Assembly: GCF_002812205.1 (NCBI RefSeq)
Contig: NZ_NPEA01000006.1
Coordinates: forward strand, 310,596-374,595
Direction: 5' to 3'
Source: Leptospira neocaledonica
GTDB lineage: Bacteria; Spirochaetota; Leptospiria; Leptospirales; Leptospiraceae
DNA length: 64,000 bases
Both the position numbers and the translations under genes were made by a program. Positions within the stretch are counted from its first letter, which is position 1, and each line of letters begins with the position of its first letter. Shown here piece by piece: positions 51,984 through 60,538 of this stretch. The notes beneath the pieces are model-generated. The model ran no database searches, had not been told where the DNA came from, and saw only the letters and a list, made by a program, of their open reading frames with translations.

Positions 51984-52871
51984 ATGAAGAAGATATTATT
52001 TACCCAGAGAGCGAATACACCTCATTGGGTAGGAGACGGTTTTCCAGCGAGATCCATTTTCAGCTACCACGATATAGCTAAGGATATTTCTCCATTTTTA
52101 CTTATGGATTATTTAGGCCCTGCCGAATTTCCTCCATCAAGATCAAGTCATCGTCGAGGTGTTGGTGAACATCCGCACCGAGGCTTTGAGACAGTTACAA
52201 TTATCTATTCTGGAGAAGTAGCACATAGAGATTCTTCCGGTGGGGGCGGCGTTATTCGTGCTGGCGATGTACAATGGATGACGGCTGGTTCTGGATTGGT
52301 TCATGAAGAATTTCATGGAAAGGAAATCTCAGAAAAAGGCGGCGAGCTTCATGGCGTTCAAATTTGGGTTAATTTGCCAAAAGAGCATAAAATGACCAAA
52401 CCCAAATACCAAGCGATCAAAAAGGAAAACATTCCAGTAATCCAACTCCCAGATGGAGCTGGAAATGTAAGGGTAATCGCCGGTGATTTTAACGGAACAA
52501 AAGGTCCTGCATCGACTTTTACCTCTATCAATATGTGGGACATTGATCTTAAGGCTGGCCGACTAGTTGAGTTTAAGGTTCCTGCCGATCAAACTGCAGT
52601 CGTATTTGTGGCTCATGGACCGGTCTCAATCAATGAAGGTCAGTTCATTGAAGATGCAGAAATTGCAGTTTTAGAAAAAGAGAATGATACTTTTACTCTT
52701 AAATCTACCCAAGATGCGAAGCTTATGTTTTTGGGTGGCGCTACTATAAACGAACCGATTTCTGGATACGGACCATTCGTAATGAACACGCCGGCTGAAA
52801 TCGCTGAAGCTTTGAAAGATTATGAAAGCGGAAAAATGGGTGTCTTAGAAAAGTTAGAAGGATCGGAATAA
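51984..52871 (+). CDS. pirin-family protein
   Basis: 295 residues, usual pirin length. The N-terminal cupin has the metal site: His63 and His65 in GEHPHRGFET, then His107 and Glu109 in GSGLVHEEF, the same spacing as in human pirin (His56, His58, His101, Glu103). GGGGVIRAGDVQWMTAG is the classic pirin signature. Bacterial pirins can act as quercetin dioxygenases or as redox-sensitive regulators; which applies here is unknown. It stands alone, with about 210 nt before the next gene. Confidence 0.92.
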   Translation: MKKILFTQRANTPHWVGDGFPARSIFSYHDIAKDISPFLLMDYLGPAEFPPSRSSHRRGVGEHPHRGFETVTIIYSGEVAHRDSSGGGGVIRAGDVQWMTAGSGLVHEEFHGKEISEKGGELHGVQIWVNLPKEHKMTKPKYQAIKKENIPVIQLPDGAGNVRVIAGDFNGTKGPASTFTSINMWDIDLKAGRLVEFKVPADQTAVVFVAHGPVSINEGQFIEDAEIAVLEKENDTFTLKSTQDAKLMFLGGATINEPISGYGPFVMNTPAEIAEALKDYESGKMGVLEKLEGSE

Positions 52872-53082
52872 GACCGGTGGATAGAGATGGAGATCAGGTT
52901 CGTATGTATTTCTCGAATCCGTTAGTAACGACTGATATTTTGCTCAACAATCTTTCCACTTATTTTGAAAAGACCTCGTATAACTACGATCTTATCTCCG
53001 AAGATTAGGTATTAGTACCAATAGAAATTCCCAAAAAATTTAGATACTATTACTTATTACCTAAATCTTTCGGGACTTTTCC

Positions 53083-54507
53083 ATGATCCTTTTTAAACAA
53101 ATTCGAAAACTATTATATGCTGTTTTTTTTATATTCTTCTTAGCCGCTTGTTCTAATGGAAGCGGCGGAAATAGTTCTCTTGCTTTAATAGCTCTCTTGG
53201 GTGGATCTTCCGAGTTGCCTGCACAATGGACTTGGGTAAGCGGTCGTTCCTTTGATACCGTAGGTGGTGGATACGGCATAGGAGTATACGGTACAAAGGG
53301 TATCGCCGACCCCGCAAATTTCCCGGGAGGGCGTCAAGATGCAATGCAATGGGTAGATTCCTCGAACAACCTCTGGCTATTCGGAGGAACTGGTAGAGAT
53401 CCAGGTACAGGTTTTGGAAGATTAAACGATCTCTGGAAATTCGACGGCACCAATTGGACTTGGGTGAAAGGATCCAATACTGTTAATGCTGCTGGGGCTT
53501 ATGGAACGAAAGGTGTCGCTGCTCCTGGCAATGATCCAGGAGCAAGGGTTAGCGGAACTACTTGGGTAGATTCGTCAGGAAACCTATGGCTATTCGGAGG
53601 TTGTGGTAATATTAACAGTGGGGATTGTTATAGCGATCTTTGGAAATTTGACGGGACAAATTGGACCTGGGTAGCGGGGCCAAATACCAAAAATACAAAC
53701 GGAGTTTATGGTACAAAAGGTGTAGCAAATTCGGCCAATTTTCCGGGAGGACGGCAAGGTGCAGCCGGCTGGAAAGACTCATCCGGCAATTTATGGATAT
53801 TCGGAGCAAACGCCGGCTTAGAAGAATCGTTTGGCACTCCTTCAACGCTGAACGATCTATGGAAATTTGACGGAACCAATTGGACTTGGGTAGCAGGACT
53901 AAAAACAATAGGAGGACCAGGAGATGGGAACCGTGGAACAATCAATGTCCCGGCTCCGAGCAACCTTCCTTCTTCTCGAGGAAAGGCAATATCTTGGGTT
54001 GACTCTAACGATAATCTTTGGTTATTCGGGGGAGATAGTTACGATGGCTATTGGAATGATCTTTGGAAGTTTGATGGAGCAAATTGGACATGGGTAGGCG
54101 GCTCCAGTACACCAAACGAAGCCGGAGTTTATGGTAAGAAAAATACCCCTAGTTCTCAGAACAAGATTGGATCTAGAGGAAATGGGATAGGAGGGAAACT
54201 TCCGAACGGAAAGATCTGGATTTTCGGAGGAACAGGAATAGATTCCGTGGGCACCTCAGGCGGATTAAATGATCTTTGGATCTTTGACGGAAAAAATTGG
54301 ACCTGGAAGGGAGGCACAGACCTTGCCATTCAGGCGGGTAACTTCGGACCTAAAGGAAAAGCAGGAACTGACTACTATCCAGGCGGACGTTTTGGACCAA
54401 GCGGATGGACTGACTCCAAGGGATATATCTGGATCTTCGGAGGCCAAGGTATCGACGCAAACGGAAATAATGAATTCCAGAACGATCTGTGGAAGGTTCG
54501 TCCTTAA
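53083..54507 (+). CDS. kelch-like beta-propeller lipoprotein
   Basis: 474 residues. The lipoprotein signal ends at Cys23 (FFLAAC), followed by SNGSGGNSS. The rest is built of about six imperfect repeats of roughly 70 residues, each with NDLWKFDGTNWTWV, then YGTKGV, then a GGRQ-like turn, then DSSGNLWLFGG. The first strand (QWTWVSG) and the last half-repeat (NDLWKVRP) would close a propeller. The pattern is that of kelch/galactose-oxidase-like repeats. Function unknown; a surface-exposed binding protein is likely. The high repeat similarity may lead to copy-number variation. Confidence 0.85.
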   Translation: MILFKQIRKLLYAVFFIFFLAACSNGSGGNSSLALIALLGGSSELPAQWTWVSGRSFDTVGGGYGIGVYGTKGIADPANFPGGRQDAMQWVDSSNNLWLFGGTGRDPGTGFGRLNDLWKFDGTNWTWVKGSNTVNAAGAYGTKGVAAPGNDPGARVSGTTWVDSSGNLWLFGGCGNINSGDCYSDLWKFDGTNWTWVAGPNTKNTNGVYGTKGVANSANFPGGRQGAAGWKDSSGNLWIFGANAGLEESFGTPSTLNDLWKFDGTNWTWVAGLKTIGGPGDGNRGTINVPAPSNLPSSRGKAISWVDSNDNLWLFGGDSYDGYWNDLWKFDGANWTWVGGSSTPNEAGVYGKKNTPSSQNKIGSRGNGIGGKLPNGKIWIFGGTGIDSVGTSGGLNDLWIFDGKNWTWKGGTDLAIQAGNFGPKGKAGTDYYPGGRFGPSGWTDSKGYIWIFGGQGIDANGNNEFQNDLWKVRP

Positions 54508-54542
54508 GTTTTAAAATATTCTAAAATACTAAAATACTAAAA

Positions 54543-54574
54543 TAAAAAAAATCGAAGATTAATAATTACCTTCG
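54543..54574 (-). terminator. rho-independent terminator of the minus-strand signalling operon
   Basis: On the minus strand CGAAG (54570-54574) pairs with CTTCG (54553-54557) across a 12-nt loop containing the stop codon of the phosphatase gene, followed by a run of eight T. The plus strand here also has the short tandem AAAATACT. Confidence 0.6.
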
Positions 54575-55959
54575 GCTTTCTTTTTCAATAGTAATAAGGT
54601 CATGTCATCACTTTGATCCTTTTCGAACTCAGCAACCGCAGAAAAAATCTCAGTGCCTAATTGCCTAAGAGGTAGACGAGCGTTCGATTCTAAAAGTTTG
54701 ATCAGTCTCTCTTCTCCGAATAAGTCCTCAGTCTGATTTCGTGCCTCCGTGATTCCGTCTGTGTACAATAGAACAATATCACCTGTTGACATTGGTATAC
54801 GATTATCTTTTAAAACGGAACCCAGATCATCCACTATTCCCAGCCAAGATCCGTTAGTCGGAATTACTTCCACCTTTTTTTCTCTGGCACGATAAACCAT
54901 AACATCCATATGTTTTCCGGCTGCTAAAAGATAATCTTCCTCTAATTGGAATAAAACCATCGTCATATATCGATCTGTTCCTAAACGTGCTATATTCTCC
55001 TTAATAACTCGATTGGCCTCGTGTAATATTTTCGAAGGGCAAAGTATCGCATCCTGTTGGACAATCGCCTGAATTGCTGTCTGAGCCATCATCATGATCA
55101 ATCCGGATTCTATTCCGTGACCGGATACATCCCCGATTCCAACCCATTTTTTTCCGTTAGGTGCATCGATGATATCGTAGTAATCACCTCCAACCGAATC
55201 GGTAGGGACCATAAGTGCAGCTACTTCGTATTGTCCGATATGGTTTGCTTGCGGAAGAAGTGCAGTTTGGATCATCTTTGCAAGTTGCATTTCTCCCCAA
55301 AGAGCATCTCTTGCTCGGAGCACATCCGCTCTTGATTCATCCAAATTGATATTTGCGCAGACCAATTCGTCTCTCAAAAGATATTCCGATCTTACTAACT
55401 TAAATCTTACCCAAGATATGGCCGCAGTGATAATGATAGTGGATCCAAGAAAGAAAAGATTATTCACTAGGATCCTCGGATCGAAAGGAAGGTTCTCAAA
55501 AACGTTAAATCCAAGGTAGAGAGCAAGTACAACCAGACCATTGATCACTGAATGTATGGGTCTCCAAGAAAGTAGAATATTCACAGCCATCAACACAAGC
55601 ATCAAGCCTGCATAATAACTCGAATTAAATCCACCTAGATCTACGGTCATCAGTACAATCATTAAACTGATCATTGCAGATATAATATATCCATGTAGAG
55701 GATAGTAACTATTTGGACGAGTAAACCGTATCAGCAAATATTCTATTATAACTAGGAAGGTAGTAGCACCTCTGTAGATCGCAAAACGTAAATGTAACTC
55801 GGGAGGCTGGGTATAATAATCCAAAAGTAAGAAGAATGGTATCAGGACGATGCACAACATCGTAAGAACCTGCATCCATTCTCGGACGATTCCTTGAAGG
55901 TATTTCTCAAAATCCTGTCCGACTTTCGAATTGATTATAACATTATCCTTAAGTTGCAT
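54559..55959 (-). CDS. RsbU-type membrane PP2C serine phosphatase
   Basis: 466 residues. About six transmembrane helices (residues 30-195) with the loop MTVDLGGFNSSYYAGLMLVL, a short coiled coil (about 200-235), then a PP2C/SpoIIE domain (about 240-465). Motifs are the classical RsbU ones: SVGGDYYDI, IGDVSGHGIESGL, LYTDGITEARN and DQSDDMTLLLLKK. The likely substrate is the phosphorylated antagonist encoded two genes upstream (57364). Dephosphorylation would let it bind the RsbW-like ATPase. The membrane part is shared with the phosphatase at 60539, while the catalytic subtype differs. It is the last gene of the operon. Confidence 0.9.
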   Translation of the reverse strand: MQLKDNVIINSKVGQDFEKYLQGIVREWMQVLTMLCIVLIPFFLLLDYYTQPPELHLRFAIYRGATTFLVIIEYLLIRFTRPNSYYPLHGYIISAMISLMIVLMTVDLGGFNSSYYAGLMLVLMAVNILLSWRPIHSVINGLVVLALYLGFNVFENLPFDPRILVNNLFFLGSTIIITAAISWVRFKLVRSEYLLRDELVCANINLDESRADVLRARDALWGEMQLAKMIQTALLPQANHIGQYEVAALMVPTDSVGGDYYDIIDAPNGKKWVGIGDVSGHGIESGLIMMMAQTAIQAIVQQDAILCPSKILHEANRVIKENIARLGTDRYMTMVLFQLEEDYLLAAGKHMDVMVYRAREKKVEVIPTNGSWLGIVDDLGSVLKDNRIPMSTGDIVLLYTDGITEARNQTEDLFGEERLIKLLESNARLPLRQLGTEIFSAVAEFEKDQSDDMTLLLLKKKAEGNY

Positions 55960-55971
55960 ACTATTGACCCA

Positions 55972-57360
55972 CTACCTGTCGGGCGCCCGCAGCTCCATAA
56001 ACATCTGGCATCCTTTTGCTTCGAAAAAGATTCGATTATAATGTGCCGGAAGGTTTTCCGTCAGAGCCAACATCTCTTCTTCGGTTCGATGATAAAGAAC
56101 CCAATCCAGCCAATATTCCATAAACGCCTTATCCGGATTTCGAACATGAAAATTTCCAACAATCAGCCTTCCGCCAGGTCTTAATAATTCGAATAATCTA
56201 GTAAGAACTGCCTTAGCTACAGGAGGAGTCAGATAGTCGAATAATCCCATCGAATAAATGAAATCGAATTGTCCCCATTCTTTAGCGAGATCTCGAATGC
56301 GAAGCATAGAACGGACAGAGTCGTTTATGTAGTTAACGTTCAACGAAAAGCCCTTCTCCTTCTTTAATCTTTCCACATTGTCCATCGCCATGCGAAGAGC
56401 TTCCATGTCTTGATCCAATAATGTGAAATGAACATTTTCCATCTCTGTCACTTCTTCAAATGCATCTCCAATCTCCTCTGCGGGACCGCATGCAACTGAC
56501 ATTATACGAAACTCTGAATCGTAATGACGATACATCTCATCTCGGATCTCATCCGAAATCATCTTCCTCCGATTACGTACCGCGTCTGCTGCAGGAATTC
56601 GCAAAGGATAACTATGTAACAATCTGGAAAAGATGGTTTTTCCGGACGGCTGGTTCTCGTAAACCATTCGCATCATCTCATAATCGCCCGCGTAACCTCT
56701 AGGTTTCAAATTTGTTCGAAGCATAAAAGCAGATTGAAGAATAAAATCCCATACTTGCCTTCTAAAGAAAAAACCATGAGCTTCGTTCTCATCTTTGGAA
56801 AAATTTTTAGTTTGCTCATCCAATTCCCTAACCTTATCTTCGAAAAATTCAGTGAACGCGATCCCCTCGCGATCCAAAATCATCTGATGTAAATGATCCT
56901 GAACTGGTCCTGGCTCTTTTCTGAATTTTCTATCTAAATCGTCAAAGAACTGCTTATACACATTCAATTCAAAAGTAAGATTTGCGCTGTATTCCTTGAA
57001 ACGATGGCTTACTTTTTCCTTTTGATTGAGTATAAGTTGGAGATTAAATAGCCCTGTATCATAAACAGTTAATCTACCTTTGCCGATCAGATCTCCTACA
57101 TCTATTGTCTCATCCAAAAGTAGAACTCTGTATTCAGGAGTAGAGGCACTGCTCTCTATGGGCAGCATCCTACATCTACCTAACTCTATTTTTTTTCCAT
57201 CCAACTCTATAACGAACCCATCGGCAACGAACGGGACTGCAAACAATGGAACTTTAGACATCCTGATCTGTAGCGAATAACGTGTATGACCGTATACTTG
57301 AACGGTCGTAACATTTCCGTTCGATCGAAGTATGCCAACGATGCTTCCTTCCGCGATCAT
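55972..57360 (-). CDS. SAM-dependent methyltransferase of the GYAGDYEMM type (PhcB-like)
   Basis: 462 residues. The N-terminal 130 residues are beta-rich and may be a PilZ-like domain, though I see no clear RxxxR motif. A helical middle (about 140-230) carries LKPRGYAGDYEMMRMVYE. The C-terminal class I methyltransferase has the SAM-binding motif IMSVACGPAEEIGD, the acidic end of strand 2 in FTLLDQDMEALRMA, and FDFIYSMGLFDYLTPP. It is paralogous to the protein at 62370. The same signature occurs in proteins annotated as 3-hydroxypalmitate methyl ester synthase (Ralstonia PhcB type); the substrate here is unknown. It lies 3 nt after the antagonist gene and 12 nt before the phosphatase gene. Confidence 0.82.
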   Translation of the reverse strand: MIAEGSIVGILRSNGNVTTVQVYGHTRYSLQIRMSKVPLFAVPFVADGFVIELDGKKIELGRCRMLPIESSASTPEYRVLLLDETIDVGDLIGKGRLTVYDTGLFNLQLILNQKEKVSHRFKEYSANLTFELNVYKQFFDDLDRKFRKEPGPVQDHLHQMILDREGIAFTEFFEDKVRELDEQTKNFSKDENEAHGFFFRRQVWDFILQSAFMLRTNLKPRGYAGDYEMMRMVYENQPSGKTIFSRLLHSYPLRIPAADAVRNRRKMISDEIRDEMYRHYDSEFRIMSVACGPAEEIGDAFEEVTEMENVHFTLLDQDMEALRMAMDNVERLKKEKGFSLNVNYINDSVRSMLRIRDLAKEWGQFDFIYSMGLFDYLTPPVAKAVLTRLFELLRPGGRLIVGNFHVRNPDKAFMEYWLDWVLYHRTEEEMLALTENLPAHYNRIFFEAKGCQMFMELRAPDR

Positions 57361-57363
57361 ACA

Positions 57364-57735
57364 CTACTGCCCTACTACCTGGATTCTTCCGTCTTTGGTC
57401 TCGAAGATCCTTAACGCGGAAAAACTCAGGTCCTGCCATTTCTTATCTTTATTATAGATGAGCCGGATCTTTCCCGATCCTTTCTTTACGGTTTCCAAAA
57501 TTTTGATCACCGGGGTTATTGTAGAAGAGTTCATATAGTCTAGATGAGTAAAGTCCCAAACGACGACCTTGTTCTCGTTAGATCCTCTCTTCATAACGTC
57601 GGATAACGTGGGTATGATAAATTGGCTCGGATTTCTTTGAACACTTTTGCCGAGCCAACGAACTTGTATAGGATCACCGTTTATAATTTCCAATTGAAGC
57701 TGGTCTTCCGAAAAGATCTGACTGTCTGCGTTCAT
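57364..57735 (-). CDS. SpoIIAA/STAS-like antagonist (slr1659-type regulator)
   Basis: 123 residues. The sequence VVVWDFTHLDYMNSSTITPV has the STAS-type pattern of a buried strand, then a serine that is phosphorylated by the partner kinase; the candidates are Ser70, Ser71 and Thr72. The protein is close in character to cyanobacterial slr1659-type small regulators. It should be the phospho-switch of a partner-switching module: the ATPase encoded just upstream (4-nt overlap) phosphorylates it, and a PP2C phosphatase resets it. Assignment is from motif and gene order. Confidence 0.75.
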   Translation of the reverse strand: MNADSQIFSEDQLQLEIINGDPIQVRWLGKSVQRNPSQFIIPTLSDVMKRGSNENKVVVWDFTHLDYMNSSTITPVIKILETVKKGSGKIRLIYNKDKKWQDLSFSALRIFETKDGRIQVVGQ

Positions 57736-58262
57736 TCTACAACCACCTGTTCCCTGTACAATTTCGGTTGAAGGGCCGATACATAGAGAATATTGTCTTC
57801 GTTCACATAGAAATCCAGGATTGCTTCTCCTTCATAAGCAATCCGAATGAGGCCTAAGCCGCTCTCATTATTTTCCAAAGGTTGACCTGCTACTAGTTTT
57901 AATCTTTCTAGATACGCTTGGAAAGGAGATTGAAAACTTCTGATCCATTGAACGATGGAATCTAATCTTCGTAGATTCTCTACAATCCCCGCGGAAGGAA
58001 GTGGGCTCCATGCTTGGACAAGTATCCCATCCTTACCTGCTTCTATCTTAAATGTAAATTCTTGGCTTTCATTTGTGAAATAACCGTATTTAATCGCGTT
58101 CTCAAGAATTTCAGACGTAATCATACAAAGTGCGTCGGAGGTTTCGTCAGTTGATCCTAACCTCTCCAAAAAGTTGCGACATTCTTCTCGAGCCCGTTCT
58201 ATCTCGCCCCAAATTGGACGAAGTTTCATCTCAAGTAATTTAGGCTCATTGATATCGTTCAT
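57732..58262 (-). CDS. RsbW-like ATPase (slr1658-type, anti-sigma/antagonist kinase)
   Basis: 176 residues. GHKL-type ATPase fold with N box CMITSEILENAIKYGYF (Glu51, Asn55) and a later NNESGLGLIRIAYEGEAI segment with the G-rich ATP lid. The first 35 residues resemble the N-terminal part of SpoIIAB/RsbW proteins. It overlaps the antagonist gene by 4 nt, the usual rsbW-rsbV arrangement. It would phosphorylate the antagonist and sequester an output partner, perhaps the methyltransferase or a sigma factor. No sigma-factor gene is in the window. Confidence 0.78.
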   Translation of the reverse strand: MNDINEPKLLEMKLRPIWGEIERAREECRNFLERLGSTDETSDALCMITSEILENAIKYGYFTNESQEFTFKIEAGKDGILVQAWSPLPSAGIVENLRRLDSIVQWIRSFQSPFQAYLERLKLVAGQPLENNESGLGLIRIAYEGEAILDFYVNEDNILYVSALQPKLYREQVVVE

Positions 58263-58287
58263 CTAAATCCTCCGCAGAACATGACCC

Positions 58288-59763
58288 TCATAACATACCG
58301 ATTGGAAAAAAGACTTCCTGCGCTTCCTTTTTTCCCCTGATCTGAAACTCCCCGATCCTTTCAATATTGATCTCCTCCTTAACGCAACTAGTCGTAAAAG
58401 AATCCAAAAGAATATCATGCCCTGTTGTTTTGGTTAATGCTTCAAGCCTACTGGCAGTATTAACTGCATCTCCAAGTACGGTGTATTCCATATGGCGAGA
58501 AGAGCCAATGTTTCCTGCAAATACGTGGCCGGTGGAGATCCCCATTCCCATTGCCACGGAAGAGACTAGCTTAGGATTCCGATTCGAATTAAAGGCTCTT
58601 AAATACTCTCGAATTTGTAATGCCAAACGAACGCAATTGAGCGTATCATCCTCTTCCGGAAAAGGACAACCGAATGTAATCAAAAGTCCATCACCCAAGA
58701 GCTTGTTCACTGAACCTCCATTTGCATATGCGAGATCCATTAAGCCCGTGAATAACTCACTTAGAAATTCCGCAAACTCGTTCGGTCCTAATAGTTCCGC
58801 TATTCCTGTGGAATTTCTGATATCGCAGAACAACATAGTCGCGCGGACATTCTTTCCCTCCAGCTCTCCCTGACGTCGATGGTCCACAAGATAATCCACA
58901 AGATTCTCCGGGAAATAACGCTCCAGAAGACGTTTCGCCTGTTCTATATCCTCTACTCTTTTACTGAGTTCCATGGATTTGGCATGCAACTCGCTAATAT
59001 CTCTAAATGTAAAAACGTATCCTTGAGAATTTCCGAAATTATTATGAATAGGAGCAACTGTACAAATAACAGGAGTATTTTTTCCGTTCGATCCAGAGAG
59101 CATAACGTGTTCGAAGACCGAAGGAATCCTTTTTTTGACCGCTTCCTGAACGATATCTTTAGTGACTGAACCTTTTGCATCACAAAGATTTATCACCTCA
59201 TCAACGACCCTACCTCGTGCACTTTCCTCTTCTACTCCGAGTAACTTCTCTGCAACAGAATTTAAAAATTTCACTCGATGAATAGAGTCCGTAGCGATGA
59301 CCCCATCTCCAATAGAACTTAAGGTGGTATTTAACCAGGCTGCATTCTCACGAGAACGTTTCTCCATTTTATGTTTATAAAGACACATTTCTATCGTGAT
59401 TTGAAGTTCCTTAACATCGATTGGTTTTAAAATATATGCATAAGGTTCCGTTATTCGGGCCCTTCTTAAAGAAGATTCGTCGCTATGCGAAGTAATATAG
59501 ATTACAGGAACATCAAGCAGTTCCTTAAGCTTAACCACAGCCTCGACCCCATCAATAAATCCAGTACTAAGTACGATATCCATTAATACCAGATCAGGTC
59601 GAGTTGCTCTGGCCATTTGTATCGCTTTTTCTCCGTTAGCAGCAATCCCAACGGAAGTATAACCGAATTTTTGAAGAATGATCTGGATATCTCTCGCGAC
59701 AATTCTCTCATCTTCTACGATAAGGATCCGCGAAGTGTAAGATACTGCTCCATTCGCCGCCAT
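58288..59763 (-). CDS. response regulator-PAS-class III nucleotide cyclase
   Basis: 491 residues. Receiver domain at 10-130 with Asp62 (LVLMDIVLSTG) as phosphoacceptor, Asp18/Glu19 acidic pair, Thr/Ser in YITSHSD and Lys in YILKPID. PAS domain at about 140-270. Linker ERYFPENLVDYL. Cyclase domain at about 310-470 with LFCDIRNSTGI (metal Asp), VNKLLGDGLLITFG (Lys, metal Asp) and YTVLGDAVNTASRLE (Thr at the purine position, transition-state Asn and Arg). It should make cAMP or cGMP under control of a phosphorelay. It is the first gene of the signalling operon, 25 nt before the RsbW-like gene. Confidence 0.9.
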   Translation of the reverse strand: MAANGAVSYTSRILIVEDERIVARDIQIILQKFGYTSVGIAANGEKAIQMARATRPDLVLMDIVLSTGFIDGVEAVVKLKELLDVPVIYITSHSDESSLRRARITEPYAYILKPIDVKELQITIEMCLYKHKMEKRSRENAAWLNTTLSSIGDGVIATDSIHRVKFLNSVAEKLLGVEEESARGRVVDEVINLCDAKGSVTKDIVQEAVKKRIPSVFEHVMLSGSNGKNTPVICTVAPIHNNFGNSQGYVFTFRDISELHAKSMELSKRVEDIEQAKRLLERYFPENLVDYLVDHRRQGELEGKNVRATMLFCDIRNSTGIAELLGPNEFAEFLSELFTGLMDLAYANGGSVNKLLGDGLLITFGCPFPEEDDTLNCVRLALQIREYLRAFNSNRNPKLVSSVAMGMGISTGHVFAGNIGSSRHMEYTVLGDAVNTASRLEALTKTTGHDILLDSFTTSCVKEEINIERIGEFQIRGKKEAQEVFFPIGML

Positions 59764-60538
59764 TTTTATTACGACCTCCGTAACTCAGGCATCCAATTCG
59801 GCTCCACGCTTTGGAAATATCCTTTTAGCGGGATGTATTTTTCGTATCCGTATAATTTTCAACTATCGTGCGGCATCACTTAAGGAACTGTGTAGGCAAA
59901 AAACCAATGCGTTAGACACACGTTAGATGTTTAAACAAGCGAAAAAAGAAGGTAACAGAGAATAAAGCGATCGTCAATAAGTTATTAAATTAATTTGCGC
60001 AATTGAGATTTGAAGGGAAGAAACGGTGTGAAAAAAATATCTAAAAGCTTGTAACACAAATTAATAGGAAATCGGTCACAAAAATTAACGGCACCCAACT
60101 ACAACTGAACAGAAAATTCGAAAAACAAATTTAAAAAAAGATCAAATCAACCCCCAAAGAGGAAGGCTTACTCATTTTTAAAAATTATATTAATAATAAT
60201 TAATATACATACAACCATCAACCGATTTACATAAAACCGTCCATACGATAAAACTCTTTCGGGACAAAACTCATCAGCAAAAATCAAATTTGGGCTTCTT
60301 TTTTCGCTACGCACCAAAGCCAACATTCTAATTTTCTAAAATTTTTGCACCGTACAAGAAACAAACAAAATTGTTATGCGAACAGAACGGAAAACAAATT
60401 CACTTCAAATCGACTAACACAAACGTTCCAAATAAAATAGATTCCGAAATAACTAATAAAATATTTATTGACTAACACCCCGCCGCAACTAACGTCTCTC
60501 GAATCTCCCAAAAATATCATTCATAAAGGTTTCGATTG
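59764..60538. other. 775-bp AT-rich divergent intergenic region
   Basis: No convincing gene is visible. The region separates the two divergent signalling units and must hold both promoters. It is AT-rich, has two GTTAGA 6-mers 11 bp apart (59911 and 59922), and many short TAAC/TAACAC elements. I see nothing that I can name as an operator, RNA gene or riboswitch. Confidence 0.5.

Noticed and set aside
58367..58873. 168-codon plus-strand frame in the cyclase gene
   Set aside because: It lies wholly antisense to the conserved cyclase domain.
59911..59927. GTTAGA repeat pair 11 bp apart as a fifth Pho box
   Set aside because: The 6-mer does not match the TGTAA-type unit, only two copies occur, and the neighbouring genes have no tie to phosphate.
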